The notes under the pieces were generated by a model. It did no database searches and had not been told where the DNA came from. It saw only the letters and a list, made by a program, of their open reading frames with translations. A DNA stretch of 64,000 nt from Chinchilla lanigera (taxonomy: Eukaryota; Chordata; Mammalia; Rodentia; Chinchillidae), in contig NW_004955459.1 in assembly GCF_000276665.1 (NCBI RefSeq), positions 11,081,082 through 11,145,081 on the forward strand, in the 5' to 3' direction. This document shows, piece after piece, positions 21,660 to 33,215 of the stretch; positions within the stretch are counted from its first letter, which is position 1, and each line of letters starts with the position of its first letter. The position numbers and the translations under genes are program-made.

Positions 21660-23763
21660 ACTCAGAGTCCCCTTTCCTTTCCTTTGAATTCTCATACTTC
21701 CTGCATAAACTGCACATTTCTTGGAGGATATATTTATTTTGAAAGGCATAGAAAAGACAAGTTAGATCTGAAGTGGCAGGTAGGTTTCTTCTTACAAAGC
21801 AACGTTACTTAAAAGTGGTTAAGAAGGTCTAAGGCCCCATCTGAGCTCACTGAGAGTGTGGTGGCTCATTAATACTGTCTGCCTTTGACATATCATGAGC
21901 GAATGTGGGTTTGCATGCCAAGTGCCTGTTGCTTATAGGCATTTGGGTCTCCACAGCGCTCATTAATATACCGTGAGCTTGTCTTACATTGTCCTTAATG
22001 GCATTCTAGGCATTCATATAACCATTCATATAATCAATTTTATTTGAAATTATGCTGGTTGGAAACTACAGATTTGAGAGAATGTGACATACCCAGGCTC
22101 CTACCTACAAGGAGGCAAATAAACTTAAGCATTCAGATTGAACGATTAAGCATTCAAAAATATTTCCAAGAATAGAGTTTCTTGCACTTTGCCAGTAATC
22201 CTACCTACATTTTCTATCTTTACTTAGCTGTTGCCTCACTAAGTAAACATAGAAAATATACCCTGACATCATTTTTTACTTCAGTGATATACACCCCAAA
22301 CCACCAAAACCTTTTAACTGAAGCATATACCTTGGTTAGTTTTTAAGGAAAATAGAGCATAGCTTTTGCCCTTCATTCATGAATTCCAAAGTTGGCACAT
22401 GCTCTCTGAACTTCCACTTGTGGGCACATTGTGGGTGTAGTGAAGAAAAAGCACCGAAATACTTTTCACACCTCCCCCCCAATCCAGTGGTGGAAAGATT
22501 ACAGCATCCCATGGTTCTGTGCTGTGCTGGAGGTTAGAGACACAGTTAAACTTGGAAACAGAAGCCTAGTTGCTCCTCGGCTTTTTATTCTGCAGGCTTA
22601 GTAGCCCTGTATTGTGTAGCGCAATATCACATCAACATAATTACCTCCAACAGACCCCCATGGCTGGCTTCAGTGCTGATGATATTTAACCACATTGCTG
22701 GGCATACCCAGCCTCAGAGACATAGAGCCAACCACAGCCCCATGACTTCAGACCAAGCCTGAGTCTTTTTGCCAAAAGAAATTCCTCAGACTGATTGAAT
22801 GCTCAAATCTCAAGGCAACCCTTCGAGATTTTTTTTGCCACTGAAGATTATATTTGGAGACCAATCAGCAAAATGCAGAATAAGATTATCCTGTTGGTGG
22901 TTTGGATAAGGAAAAGCACATTCTTTACTGTGTAGATGAAAGCTGAGAGAACAGTTGAGTGGGGTGTTCCCATCTGGAATTCTCTGGATGCTATAATTAA
23001 GGATACCTGGGACTTTTGGAATGTTAGACACCAACTAACAGATGCAAACATTTTGTGAAGTGGTGGGGGAAACATGCCACATTTTTCTAATTATTTAGCA
23101 AAGCAGGGCTCTCAGCCTCTTTTTATGAGCAGGATAATCAAAAGATAATCAAGTCAGTCACTCTCTGCCTTTTCATGTCATTAAAGCAGTCATTGATGAG
23201 AACATGCTCTCTATGGACAAGACAGCAGCTGGCTTTCAGTTTCCAAGGATCAGGGTGGAAGCAAAATGATTTGGATTTCCCGATCAAAACAACCAGTGTT
23301 CTCATCTCCAAAAAATGGGAGATTTTTATCTAAAGGTAAAGCCTCTTCCATCAATGAACTTGCCTTAACAGCAGCTGTAGTACAAAAGTTTCTATACTTG
23401 AGGTTGTCATTCTTAAGTGATCTTTTATGAAATCAAACAAACATATCCTTACAACCATCTATTTGATTTTGCAGGCATATGTACATTTACACATTTGTTA
23501 TGATCTACCCCATACACCTCATTTCCCTCATATATTCATATGTGGATTATGCTTATGACTGTTTCTATGTGCATATGAATTTATATAACAAATACAAAAC
23601 TCATTTGCATAGGGAAGAAGGCATCTGTAGGAAATCAATGAAACACCAGAGTTGATCTTTTGTATCATCCTTAGCTCCCTCTCTTTGTTCTGCCTTCACT
23701 CTTTCCCCTTAGACCTTAAGTAAGAGTCTGCTGTGGACATGTGTCAGGTTCCATTCATAGAAC
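21660..23763. other. No recognised feature; unique DNA
   Basis: Two kb without an element I can name. Mixed composition, many TAAT/ATTA words, no open frame above 75 codons. Possibly non-coding unique or regulatory sequence. Confidence 0.45.
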
Positions 23764-24183
23764 TGTTGTTAGGGCTTATATCTAGATGTCCCCCCAAGGC
23801 CTCATGTGCTCAAAGGTGGGGCTTTTTGGATGTGGCTGGATCTAGAGTGTCTGATATTGGGATTAAGAGTGTGTCATAACTAAATTGGTTTAGCATGGTT
23901 CTGCATATGGATAATGGAAGCCCCACCTTGGATGTGGGTGGCACCAATCGGTAGACTTGCAACCTGGATGGAGTATAAGGAGACAAAAAAGAAGACAGGC
24001 TTGCTGCTGCTGCTTCCTGTTTACCCTGTCATGGACTGTTTCTTTTCAGCCATGCTACCCTGCCTTGGAGCCAACTGACTGTGGACTGACACCTCTACAA
24101 ATTATGAGCTAAAATACACCATTCCTCCTTTAAGTTTGGGTGTCAGATATTTTATCTCACCAATGAGAAGAGCAACCAAGACA
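23764..24183 (+). mobile_element. MaLR-type LTR, plus strand
   Basis: Begins 'tgttgttagggcttatatctagatgtcc', contains 'ctcaaaggtggggc', 'ggagccaactgactgtggac', 'atgagctaaaatac', and ends 'gatattttatctcaccaatgagaagagcaaccaagaca'. Same family as 42976-43415. Directly abuts an MLT1 LTR on its 3' side. Confidence 0.88.
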
Positions 24184-24526
24184 ATTGTGTACCCACAAAA
24201 TTTGCATAATGAAACCTAATGCTCAAGGTGACGGTAGTAGGAGTTGGAGCCTTTGGAACTGATTAGGTAAGAGGCAGGCCCTTCCTAAACGGGATTAGTG
24301 CCTTTATGAAAGAAACTCCAGGGGCCACCTCCAGTCCTCCGAACCTGTGACGCACAGCAAGAAAGCATCATCTCTAAATCGGTAAGTAAGCTTTCACCAG
24401 ACAAGAATTCTGCCAGAGCACTGATCTTTGACTTCTCAGCCTCTAAAACTGTTAGAAATAAATTCTAAGGTTTAGAAGTCACCACATCCATGATATTCTG
24501 CTGTAGCAGCATATGAACTAAAATAG
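24184..24526 (+). mobile_element. MLT1-type LTR, plus strand
   Basis: 'attgtgtacccacaaaatttgcataatgaaacctaatg', 'ggagcctttggaactgattagg', 'gggattagtgcctttatgaaag', 'cagcctctaaaactgttagaaataaattc', 'ctgctgtagcagcatatgaactaaaatag': complete MLT1 order. Its extreme 5' end seems displaced by the MaLR LTR in front. Confidence 0.88.
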
Positions 24527-24741
24527 TTTCTATGGGAATATTTTTTTTCTAGTCTTCATACTTGCCATTTACTTTTAAGAAAATAAAGATGAAATGAGAA
24601 GCTGAAGAACATCACAGAAGATGGAGTGTACTCAGGAATAAATGAATCTGCATCCAACTTTATCACATACAATGGAGATAATATACGTTATTACATGTTA
24701 AAGCAAGCATGCATGCTATTTCTTTTGCATTTGCCTTTTTT
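24527..24741. other. No recognised feature
   Basis: Short AT-rich spacer. Confidence 0.4.
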
Positions 24742-25075
24742 GCCCCAGTAAGACTCATCTTTTTATCCTGCGCATCATTATTCAGAGGCTCTCCATGATC
24801 GTAGAATTAGACTCCGCTTCTTGGCTTCCCTCAAAGCAGTAATCGTAACTTATAATGTGTTCTATTTGTTCACTGTTTATGTCTAGCTCTCCCATGAGAA
24901 GGTGATTTCTGGGTTCTTGAGATTCGCCCTGTCATTCTCCAGCACAGAATGTTTAATGCCTTGGTGCCCATGGCACTGCCCCAGTAACCCCAGTGCTCGC
25001 TAATTGTGCCTTGGTGCTTCTGTTTGTCTGTTCTCAGCAATGGAGCACTACAGTCTGTTCTATATTGCTACGTAA
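24742..25075 (+). mobile_element. L2 3' fossil, plus strand
   Basis: 'cagaggctctccatgatcgtagaattagactcc', 'tgtctagctctcccatgagaaggtgatttc', 'agcacagaatgtttaatgcc' follow L2 3' order. Moderately decayed. Confidence 0.55.
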
Positions 25076-25164
25076 TATGCAATTCTGTGTTAAAAAAGAA
25101 AACCCTGGTTAAAGTGCTACTGTTGGTTTTATTTACTTATTCACTTACTCACTTCCTCAGTTGA

Positions 25165-25690
25165 CCCTAAAAAGTCCTGAGAACAGCACAATGAAGACAG
25201 AGAAGGCTCTAACTTGTACCTAAGTATATATTGTCACTGTCCTCAATAAGTTTATGAGCTGATGGAGAAGATTGTGAGCAGATAAAGTGCTCTGGTAGAA
25301 TTAACCATGAAATACCAGCTGGGTTCATAGCACATGCCCTAACCCATCCTTTATTGGCAGGGAAGTTTCCCTGGAATAGGAATGCCACGGAAAGTCCTGA
25401 AGAACCAATAGGAGTCAGTCAGGTAAAGAGGGGCTGGCCCGCAGAGCACCTAGGAAAGGAAACTCCTGGTGCAAAGGAAGCTGGCGGTCTGGGTACAGCA
25501 GGCAAATTGCATGAGCACAGGGGAGGTGTTAGACAAGCTGGTTCTGGGAAGCCAGTACTTCATGAGAATGGCTAAGCAATCTGCAGTTCATCTTCCTCAA
25601 CATGGGGAATCACGAAGAAATAGGAACAAGAGAGTAACATGATAAGAATTTTTAAGAAAACATCTCTCTGCTTATGGGATGGGGAGGATG
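25165..25690 (-). mobile_element. L2 fossil, minus strand
   Basis: Reversed L2 order: 'cactgtcctcaataagtttatgagctgatggagaag', 'gggaagtttccctggaataggaatgcc' and 'acaagagagtaacatgataag' (the reversed 'tgatcatgtcactc' phrase). The 73-codon frame 25354-25575 lies inside it. Confidence 0.66.
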
Positions 25691-25734
25691 CCAAGGGTTA
25701 AATCCAAGCCTCAGTCATTCATCTACCCATCCAA

Positions 25735-26100
25735 AAATCTTTATTTACCACCTACAGTGTAACAAGTTTTATGTACTGCAAAGGAACAGTAGTGAGCAAA
25801 GCAGTTCCTGACAGTTTCCTTCCCAGTCTAATGGGAAGGAAAAGCAGAACACTGGAAATAAATAGGAAACCACAAATGATGACAATGGTTATGAAGGAGA
25901 GAGACGAGGAGCTGCAAGGGCACGTAATGGGGCCCAGGAAAAAATAAGGACTCGAAGGTAGAATGTGGGGAGGTAACATCAACAGGACTTGAAGGTGTTT
26001 GGAAAGGGAGACAGGAAGGTAGACAGAAAAGGGGGAGAAACAAGTCGGGAAGGGTCTAGGTGTGTGGCTTGGGCACTTCAAGAGGATATCATCATTGAAC
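25735..26100 (-). mobile_element. L2 fossil, minus strand (second copy)
   Basis: Starts with 'atctttatttaccacctacagtgtaacaagttttatg' and 'agtgagcaaagcagttcctgacagtttccttcccagtctaatggg', the reversed L2 3' end. Head-to-tail with the preceding L2 piece. Minus frames at 25752-26105 are incidental. Confidence 0.68.
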
Positions 26101-26239
26101 CCCAAACACAGAAAGAGGTGAAAAACTGAGCCTGTCTCATATCCCAGGCCCTTCTCTTACAGACTTTATCTCATTTAACTCCCATAACAGTTTTATTTGG
26201 CATGCCTCATCTACACAGAGGCTCCCATCTGCTCCAAGT

Positions 26240-26395
26240 GTTTTTCATGCATTAATCCTTAAAAAAATCAGATAGGGCTGGAGCTGTCAGTATATTGGGA
26301 TTCAGAGAAGCTAAATAACTTGATGGGATCCACACAGCTCATCAGTTACGGAGCCTGGATTTGAACCCATGTCCGCCACTCTCCAGAGTGAGTGG
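26240..26395 (-). mobile_element. MIR fossil, minus strand
   Basis: 'gggattcagagaagctaaataacttgatgggatccacacagctcatcagttacggagcctggatttgaacccatg' is a clear reversed MIR core and head. Confidence 0.88.
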
Positions 26396-26799
26396 CTGAA
26401 ATTACACAGTCCTGGTGAGCTGGTGGTACCCTTGAGATCTGTGCTACCCTGTTGTATTTGCATTTTGTTGGAACTCCCAGTGCCTTCATGCAGAAAGGTA
26501 CCACTTTGTGTAACAGTTGCTCACTGTTGAGCATTGGCAAGCTGTATTTATCAGCCCTTTAAGGGCTTCATTTGATTAAAACTCCAAGTTTCTTGTGCTA
26601 ATGGGACTTGCTAAAAATGAACTGCTAGGCGGGAGAAGAAAGCACAGCTGTTCTACTGATTCTGAGGCCAGCTGGGAGTGTGAGACTCTTTCTGAGGATA
26701 TTGGCCAAACCCACAGGCCTCCAGCAGACTAGGGAAAGGGATGGTGATTGCTCATGTTAGGAGCCTCCCAGGCAGACCTCTACTCATCTTTGTTATCTT
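26396..26799. other. No recognised feature
   Basis: Short unique stretch between two MIR copies. A 64-codon minus frame (26346-26540) has no support. Confidence 0.45.
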
Positions 26800-26940
26800 C
26801 TGGATGTCCCTCTGCCATATTTTCTTCATTTTACAGCTCAGGAAACTAGTGCAGAGCAGCAAAAACCTTGGCAAAGTTATGTGGCTAATAGATCACTTGG
26901 CAGTTAGGATTTGAATCCAGGCTGATCTGCATCCCCCGTT
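26800..26940 (-). mobile_element. MIR fossil, minus strand
   Basis: 'ttcattttacagctcaggaaactagtgcagagcag', 'ccttggcaaagttatgtggctaatag', 'caggatttgaatccaggctg' type text in the reversed MIR order. Confidence 0.85.
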
Positions 26941-27077
26941 CTGCTAGAACTAATGCTGCAGGCGAGATGGAAGAACCACGAGAACTTAGTCTGAAAAGGA
27001 AGGTCATGAGGCTTTGGGGCAAAACAGACAATAGATACCTCCTCGCCATGGCAAAATTAGAACCCAACAGTGGAAAT

Positions 27078-27166
27078 CTGTTTCAGTCAGCAAACACAAA
27101 CCCCACCTGTGTGCTAGGCTCTGTGCTAGGCTATGGGATACTGGGAAAAATAATTCCATTCTTGAT

Positions 27167-27197
<31 letters not shown>

Positions 27198-27400
27198 GGT
27201 TTTTCTCCGGTACCGGGAACCGAACTCACGACCTTGCGCTTGCCAGGCAGGCGCTTTGCCGCTCAGCTAAATCCCCAGCCCCCATTCTTGATTCTTGTAG
27301 TTCACAATTTTGCAGAACAGATCAACAAGGGGCCAAATGGTTCTCATGCAAGTTATGTACTTAATGCAATGAAGACAAGGAAAAATAAGAAGTCCTGATT
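27078..27400 (-). mobile_element. L2 3' fragment, minus strand, split by ID
   Basis: 'cacctgtgtgctaggctctgtgctaggctatgggatactgggaaaaataat' is the reversed L2 3' end. The ID insert follows, then 'gtagttcacaattttgcagaacag'. The 143-codon plus frame 26967-27398 is spliced together from MIR, L2 and ID sequence and is not a gene. Confidence 0.7.
27171..27281 (-). mobile_element. ID SINE, minus strand, very young-looking
   Basis: About 28 T residues (reversed A tail), 'ctccggtaccgggaaccgaac', and the head ending 'ctaaatccccagcc'. Perfect 15-bp target duplication CCATTCTTGATTCTT at 27156-27170 and 27282-27296. Keeps several CpGs, a sign of recent insertion. Confidence 0.97.
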
Positions 27401-28280
27401 CTGTGTGAATGGGATGGATGGTCTCCTCCAAATGACCCTTCTGTGAACAAGTACAGTCCAGGAAAGTCGAGAAGACCCTCTAGGGAGCAAGGATAGCAAG
27501 AATAAGGACACCGAAGCATGAGGCCACAGCAGGGTGTTTTTGGAAGAGTGAGTGGTCGTGTGATTATTAACATGGAGGTTCCTCTCAAAGAATGCAGTGA
27601 TGAACCTGAATATCTAGGCTGAATTTGGACTGTTGGGAGCCCTGCACATCAGGGTTCCTGAGGGAAGAAATGTCTTGCTTCAGGCAAACTTGAAAGAGAA
27701 ACATCTAGATTTATATAAAGATATTCACTGTTGACTGCAGCTCTTTAAGATGTTGCTGATAAAGTGATTATTGTTATAATTCAGGATTTGCTACTAGACC
27801 GTTGGAAACAAAAAAATCTCCTCGGCCTCATCCATCACAAAAAATTCCTGTTCCTTTCTACTTTTGCACAGCCTCACTTATCAGGCATCTAAAGCCAAAG
27901 CTGGCATGAGAACTGTGCTAAAGGGACTGAGAGGACAGTCAGCTGAGTGACAAGTGGGTCGGTTTGGGGAGGGCAGTTTGGGGAAACAGAGGCCATAGGA
28001 ATGCCCTGGGAACCCCAGCCCATCTGGCATTAACTAGATGTGAGAAGAATAAAGTGAATGATACCCTAACATTTCCTTTTTGATGACTATCTTGCCTTAT
28101 GTATTTATGGAGAAACAAGCACTAACATGTTTTGGCATTTTTTCAAATATTTGACTCTTGATTGCAAAAAATGGTAATGAGCCTCTTAACTGCTTACTTA
28201 ACTTCCTTAGATTGGAAGAATGGAGGTTTTTAGAGTTATTGTCTTTTACCATCCCCCTCCATCCCAACTCTAGTGTTTTT

Positions 28281-28321
28281 CAAATAGTTGAGGAAAGACA
28301 ACTATTTGAAACAACTATTTG
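28281..28321. repeat. 10-bp inverted repeat with duplicated arm
   Basis: CAAATAGTTG (28281-28290) is the exact reverse complement of CAACTATTTG (28299-28308), with an 8-bp loop. The right arm occurs again at 28312-28321. Confidence 0.9.
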
Positions 28322-29210
28322 CTGGCCTTTAAATTGAAGTTCATGGAAGAATGTCTTGGGAGAAACAGCATTTAAGAGGTAAAAGATTACCATATACTTA
28401 AGTGTCCAAGACCATCCATCTTTTAAGGCAGAAGCCTTTAATCAGGACAAATGATTATAGGGATAATGGCAAGATAAAAATCATATGCATTCTAACATTT
28501 TAAAAAAACTCTGCTTTAAGTCACTAATGGTAGCTTAGATTATTAACATAGAGATCATGCTTGGGCTTTAATGGGCTCTGGTTGCTCTCTGGCAGGCCTG
28601 GGGCACTGGGCTTACCTTTGTAATTTCACCTTTGGCTTGAAGTCTGTTTCCACAGGCATGTTGATTTGGAAGCATCAACCAAATCCATCCTGAGAGGGGG
28701 TCGTTACCAGGAGATTACAAACTGCTTGTTTTCAAGATAACCTGCTGGCTGACTAAAGTCGGAAATATAGTAAGGTGGGTTGAGCATATAGTTACAACCT
28801 GTTTCTTTTTCAGGGTTGGTGAGGTTTTGCTGCTATATTTGAATATTTTATGCCCAGACCTAGCGGAAGCATCAGAAGACTGTCTGGGTGCTCAGAGCTC
28901 TGCCATAAATATTGAAGAGGGGTTCTCTTATCTTGGAGTCACTTCTCACTCACCCAGCTGCCAGCAGCCTAAACATTTATCAACTTGCAGATTGCAAATC
29001 AGTGCCAAACCTGACAGCAAATCCAAAAGCCTGAGCTGGAGTCCAAACAGCCATCCACCCTTTGCCTGGGATTTTCAGAAGCACTTTTGAGGGCTAAGCC
29101 TAGTTGAGAGCTACCTTGTTCAAAGTTGTGCTCTGAGCCAGGCACACATGCCCATTGTACATTTCTTCTGTGAAGAAAGGTCAGAGAGAGGGAGCCAGGG
29201 GTTGGACCCT

Positions 29211-29240
29211 AGACTAAGTCAGACTAAGTCAGACGAGTCA
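29211..29240 (+). repeat. Three-copy 10-bp tandem repeat
   Basis: AGACTAAGTC twice exactly, then AGACGAGTCA as a decayed third unit. Confidence 0.85.
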
Positions 29241-29479
29241 CACTAGAAACCTAGCATCAAGCCGGATGCTTTGCCCACCTGAACACAGCAGCTCCACATG
29301 TAGGGAATCATGCCAAGGCTGATGTAGACATGATTCCAAAACCAGCCACTCTCCACCATCAAACCCAAATTGGAGGTTCCATCTCCTTGCTTGAAATCAG
29401 GAAAGGCAAATTATAAACTTATATATACTTTTATAAAGAGATTATAGAGTCATATATCTCTAGTCATACGTACATTCCA

Positions 29480-30110
29480 AAGTTTGCAAGATTCTCCAGC
29501 AAGAAGCCCCACCCCACCCCCTGCCCTGCCCTCTCAGTCCTTACCTTGCCTTCCCCATTCTGCCACACACCTGCTGCCCTCAGTGCTGCTTCTCCTGCTT
29601 CACCTCCTTCTTACTCACTCTTCAAGACTCTGCCCCTTAACGTATTCATGGATTAATTCAGTAAGTACATATATACAAATCAGTGGCGTATAGCCCTGGG
29701 GGAAGCTTAGGAAACAGGAAGACAGTGCCCGTAGTAAGTCCTTGAGCAGAGCCAGGGGGCTGGAATCATGCTAAGTGACTCCCATCTTCCTGGCAGCCCT
29801 CCTCCCAGCTGTCAGCTCCACCCTACAACCTGTGCTGGGACCCCTAATTTCCCTTCCTATCCTGCCAGATCCTGCCCAGTCCTCAGGGCCCACCTTTCCC
29901 ATGAGCCCTTCAAGTTACCCGACTTGCTGGGGGAGCTGCTAGTTGAAGCGCCAAATGCCTGTTTACATCTCACAGTGCTTGGGTTTTCATACATTCCTGT
30001 TTATCTTTCAAAATAGACTATAAATTGCTCAAGTACACCTTTATCCTACTCTTTGTCCACCCCTTCCACTCCCTACCACACCATGCAGAGCCCCAAGTGG
30101 GTAGGGGTAG
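29480..30110 (+). mobile_element. L2 fossil, plus strand
   Basis: 'cctgcccagtcctcagggcccacctttcc', 'ccatgagcccttcaagttacc' and 'caaaatagactataaattgctcaag' follow the order of L2 3' sequence (the last is 'tagactgtaagctcc'). C-rich open frames here (29484-30016) are incidental. Confidence 0.6.
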
Positions 30111-31639
30111 GGTCAACAATGTCTGCCAGATGGCTCATTTCTCTCCAGGGATGAAGGAAACACATGTTTTGTACGAAGGCCTTTCATGCCCATTTTGTCA
30201 AAGAATAAAGTGACTAAACAATAAGGTGACTTTTAAACCATTTAAAGTAACTCAAGTTCATGCTACTATAGCATTGGGGAAAATACAGCAAGGAATGCAA
30301 TGGTAAATACAAAGTTCTCCTTTGTCTTATGTTTGTCCTCTGTCTTCTGGTATTTAATGGCTCCCACTTTGCAGCTTGGCCAATGATAAGAAAGGGTTAA
30401 TTTAACTAGACTGGGAAAAGAACAGCTCAGGCCAACCATAGCCTGGATAACAGGTAACCAAGATCCTAAAGTTAAGATAGTTGGTGGGGGTGGGTTGGCA
30501 GGTGAATTTTAGAAGGATGGGTTTTCTCCACTCTGATGTCAAACAGTCATTACCACAGACAATTTGGGATGGCTGAACAATTTAAAATCTTTTTAATCTT
30601 GCACGGTTCTGCTACTCTTGTCGGCAATTATTGCTGATGGCAGGGCATGCTGGCGTCTTGGCAGAAGGGAGCCTTCCTGCTGGGGAGAGGGGTTTTCAGT
30701 TTTATGTCCCAATATGACTTTGATGGATTCAGACAAATTTCTCAGGCTTGGTGGACCTTCGCCCAGGCTGGAAATCTTCCCTGGGCAGCAGGAAACATCT
30801 GAGACACCCAGATCTCAAATGGGGTGTTTTGCTTTGCTAATCCCCAGATCTTCATGGATGATAGCCAAGGCCAGAGTCTGAGGAAACCAGAGTCTGGGGT
30901 CCGTCCCCTAGGACATAAGTTATAACGATAGGATCCCTCAATGAAGACAGTTAAGACATGGCTTCTGGGCCATTGCTGGCTTGGGTCATAACCAGGAGCA
31001 GCTTCCCTGGGCTGGGGAAATACACAGCGTAGGTGAGCCTAGGTTGTACTCCTGGGAGGGGTCTACCTGAGACTGGGCCTTTACAGACCTCATCACTGTT
31101 TACAGTTAGATGGTATGGAGAGAGATAGGCTTGGAAGAAACTCAAGAATGGAAATAGTGGGCAGAAACTCGGAATCAGGAGGAAAAACTAAAGGAATCTA
31201 GAAAATTCCTTTAGTGATTCCAGAGTCAAAGTGGAGCAGGGAAATCTGGAAGTCAGTGCTGTGATGGCTGCTCATGCACCGTGACCATCATGCTTTTGTG
31301 AGTGTCTGGAACAACACAGTGTTTTGCAAGTGGATTCACACAGGCCGAGTGGGGAGATGGGACCTGCCACTTGACTCTGCAAACAGTACCAGCCTGCACT
31401 CACCTGTGGGGCTGCATGGGCTGACATTTGTCACTGCAGAGCTCAAGATTAAGGGTCTCAGAGAAGCACTCTAGGTGTCCAGAGGCCAGCCTCTGCCTGA
31501 GGCAGCCTGCCCTACTAGGATGCCATGATAAGCTTTTGAGGATGTGATAGAATTTCTTCCTTCCCCAGTCCTTGGGCAGCCAAACCTCACAGAAGGCCCA
31601 TGCCAGTAGACTCCTCTGCAGGCCAGCTATGCAAGCTCT
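30111..31639. other. No recognised feature
   Basis: About 1.5 kb. Frames at 30618-30881 and 30951-31145 show no known protein feature. Confidence 0.45.
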
Positions 31640-32110
31640 TTTTCTTCACGCATTATGAGTCAGGCATTGGGCCATGTTTTGTGTTCCAAATATTACATAA
31701 AAATAGATTTATAGCCTAACAAATGGGAGACAGATCTGTTGTTGTATGTGGGCTTTACACTGAAGTTCGTATAAAGTTCTAAGTAACCCAGAAGAGCATG
31801 ATTCATGAATATGCAAAGAAGTGCTCATGCCTAGGTAAGGCTTTGAAAGCTGAATTGGAATTCTCCAGGGAGAAAGTGGACGGAAAAATATAATAAAATG
31901 AAGAAACTGCATACGCAAAAATGCAAAGGCATGAAGTAGGTTCACGGAATTGCAGCAAGGGTCAGTTAGATCATAAAGCCCTTCTTTGCCTTAGGAAGGA
32001 TTTTGAACTTAATCCTGTAGGTGATGGAACCCACTGAAAGGTTATGATTAGGGTATTTACATGGTGATACAGATAATAAACATTAGAGCAATGTTGCTAG
32101 AACAAGGAGA
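31640..32110 (-). mobile_element. L2 fossil, minus strand
   Basis: 'cattatgagtcaggcattgggccatg' (reversed 3' end), 'aaactgcatacgcaaaaatgcaaaggcatgaag', and 'aaggattttgaacttaatcctgtaggtgatggaacccactgaaaggttatgat' (reversed 'caatggcttcccat...' zone) in order. Confidence 0.75.
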
Positions 32111-32954
32111 GGCAGACTTGAAGCCCACCTAGCTGATCAGTGCAGTGTTGGCAGGTATAGTTTCTCCTCTGCATTTCTCTGGCTACATCACTCAAGTCCA
32201 TTTCCAAGTATACTTGTGCTTTTGTAAAAGCAAGGCACCCAAGAAAGAGAATGGATCTGAAGTCACTTTGGGGAAAAAAATGAGTGCAGGATGTAGCTGT
32301 TCCAGTATTACTTTTTCCCCTGAATACTAAGAGAGGTAGCAGAACTATCCACTCCAAGCACCCACCCTGCCACCCAGGAAGACAGAGGCCCTCAGATTCT
32401 CAGGACATGCCATGGAAAATGGGGAACAACGTCAGCTGCTCACAGTGTGCCAAATCAGTTTGGCTAGGGTGTCGGGCTGTCTGATGCCCGCCGCAGCTGG
32501 GGGAAGGATTTGTTGGGGCTTTGAGATAGTAGCTCCCCCCTCCTGATGTCTACCTTCCAGCAAGGCCCAGGAACCAATGCAGATCCAGCCTGGAAACCAG
32601 ATCCACCTGTCCTGGGTTGGGTAATCTCCAGGAGGCTCTGGTGACAGGCAAATTGATCACTGATTGATAGGTCTCCAAGCCAGCTTGGAATGTCTGCCTG
32701 GGGTGAATTGGCAGCACTTTCCACTTCCTGGAGTTCATGGGAAAGCTCTGTTCTTGCCCACAGTGCCTGGCATGGGTGCAGGCTGGGGAGGCAGGGGGCT
32801 CATAGCTAGTGGGACACTGGGCAAAACTCTCAGAGTGTTTTGGAGGAACACAGGCCTGCATTCAGTGGCACTTTTCTTGACATTCTCTGGTTCACACCCT
32901 CTAGAATCTTTGTCCTTTTATCTGTTACTGCCAGGTGGTCAACTTTGGACAAAA
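32111..32954. other. No recognised feature
   Basis: GC-richer stretch with several overlapping frames on both strands (32097-33053). Mutual overlap and lack of motifs argue against a gene. Confidence 0.45.
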
Positions 32955-33060
32955 CTTGGAGAGCTGCATTCTGTCACTACCAAGCTGTATGACCACAGGG
33001 CAATTCATTTTCCATTCAAAACTCTTGTTTCCTCATCTGTAAAACAAGAGTAGATCATTC
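32955..33060 (+). mobile_element. MIR fossil, plus strand
   Basis: 'tgtcactaccaagctgtatgaccacagggcaattcattttcc', then 'cttgtttcctcatctgtaaaacaagagtag': clear MIR core. Confidence 0.85.
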
Positions 33061-33097
33061 CAGAGACTTCTGGTGTCCACAGAATGGTGAAAGGAGG

Positions 33098-33215
33098 AGA
33101 GGTTGGCTTTGAAGTCAAAAGACAGGACTTTACACCCAGATCTGTGTCTTCCTCACCGTGTGGTCTTGTTTCTCTCTTTGTACATCCCCTGCCTCATCTA
33201 GCATAATATCTGGCA
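33098..33215 (+). mobile_element. MIR fossil, plus strand
   Basis: 'ggctttgaagtcaaaagacaggac', 'cacccagatctgtgtcttcctcaccgtgtggtcttg', and a late 'atctggcattttgtag'. A second, more decayed MIR just after the first. Confidence 0.65.

Larger units (their letters stand above)
27401..29479. other. No recognised gene; two small repeat features
   Basis: Two kb of unique-looking DNA. It includes the inverted repeat at 28281-28321 and the 10-bp tandem at 29211-29240. The 87-codon frame 28827-29090 has no familiar motif. Confidence 0.45.

Noticed and set aside
26967..27398. 143-codon open frame
   Set aside because: The frame is assembled from sequence next to a MIR, an L2 end and an ID SINE with a poly(T) run, giving the Phe run in the product.
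32097..33053. Dense overlapping frames suggesting a gene
   Set aside because: Both strands and several frames are equally open, the MIR at 32955 is included in one, and no motif is seen.
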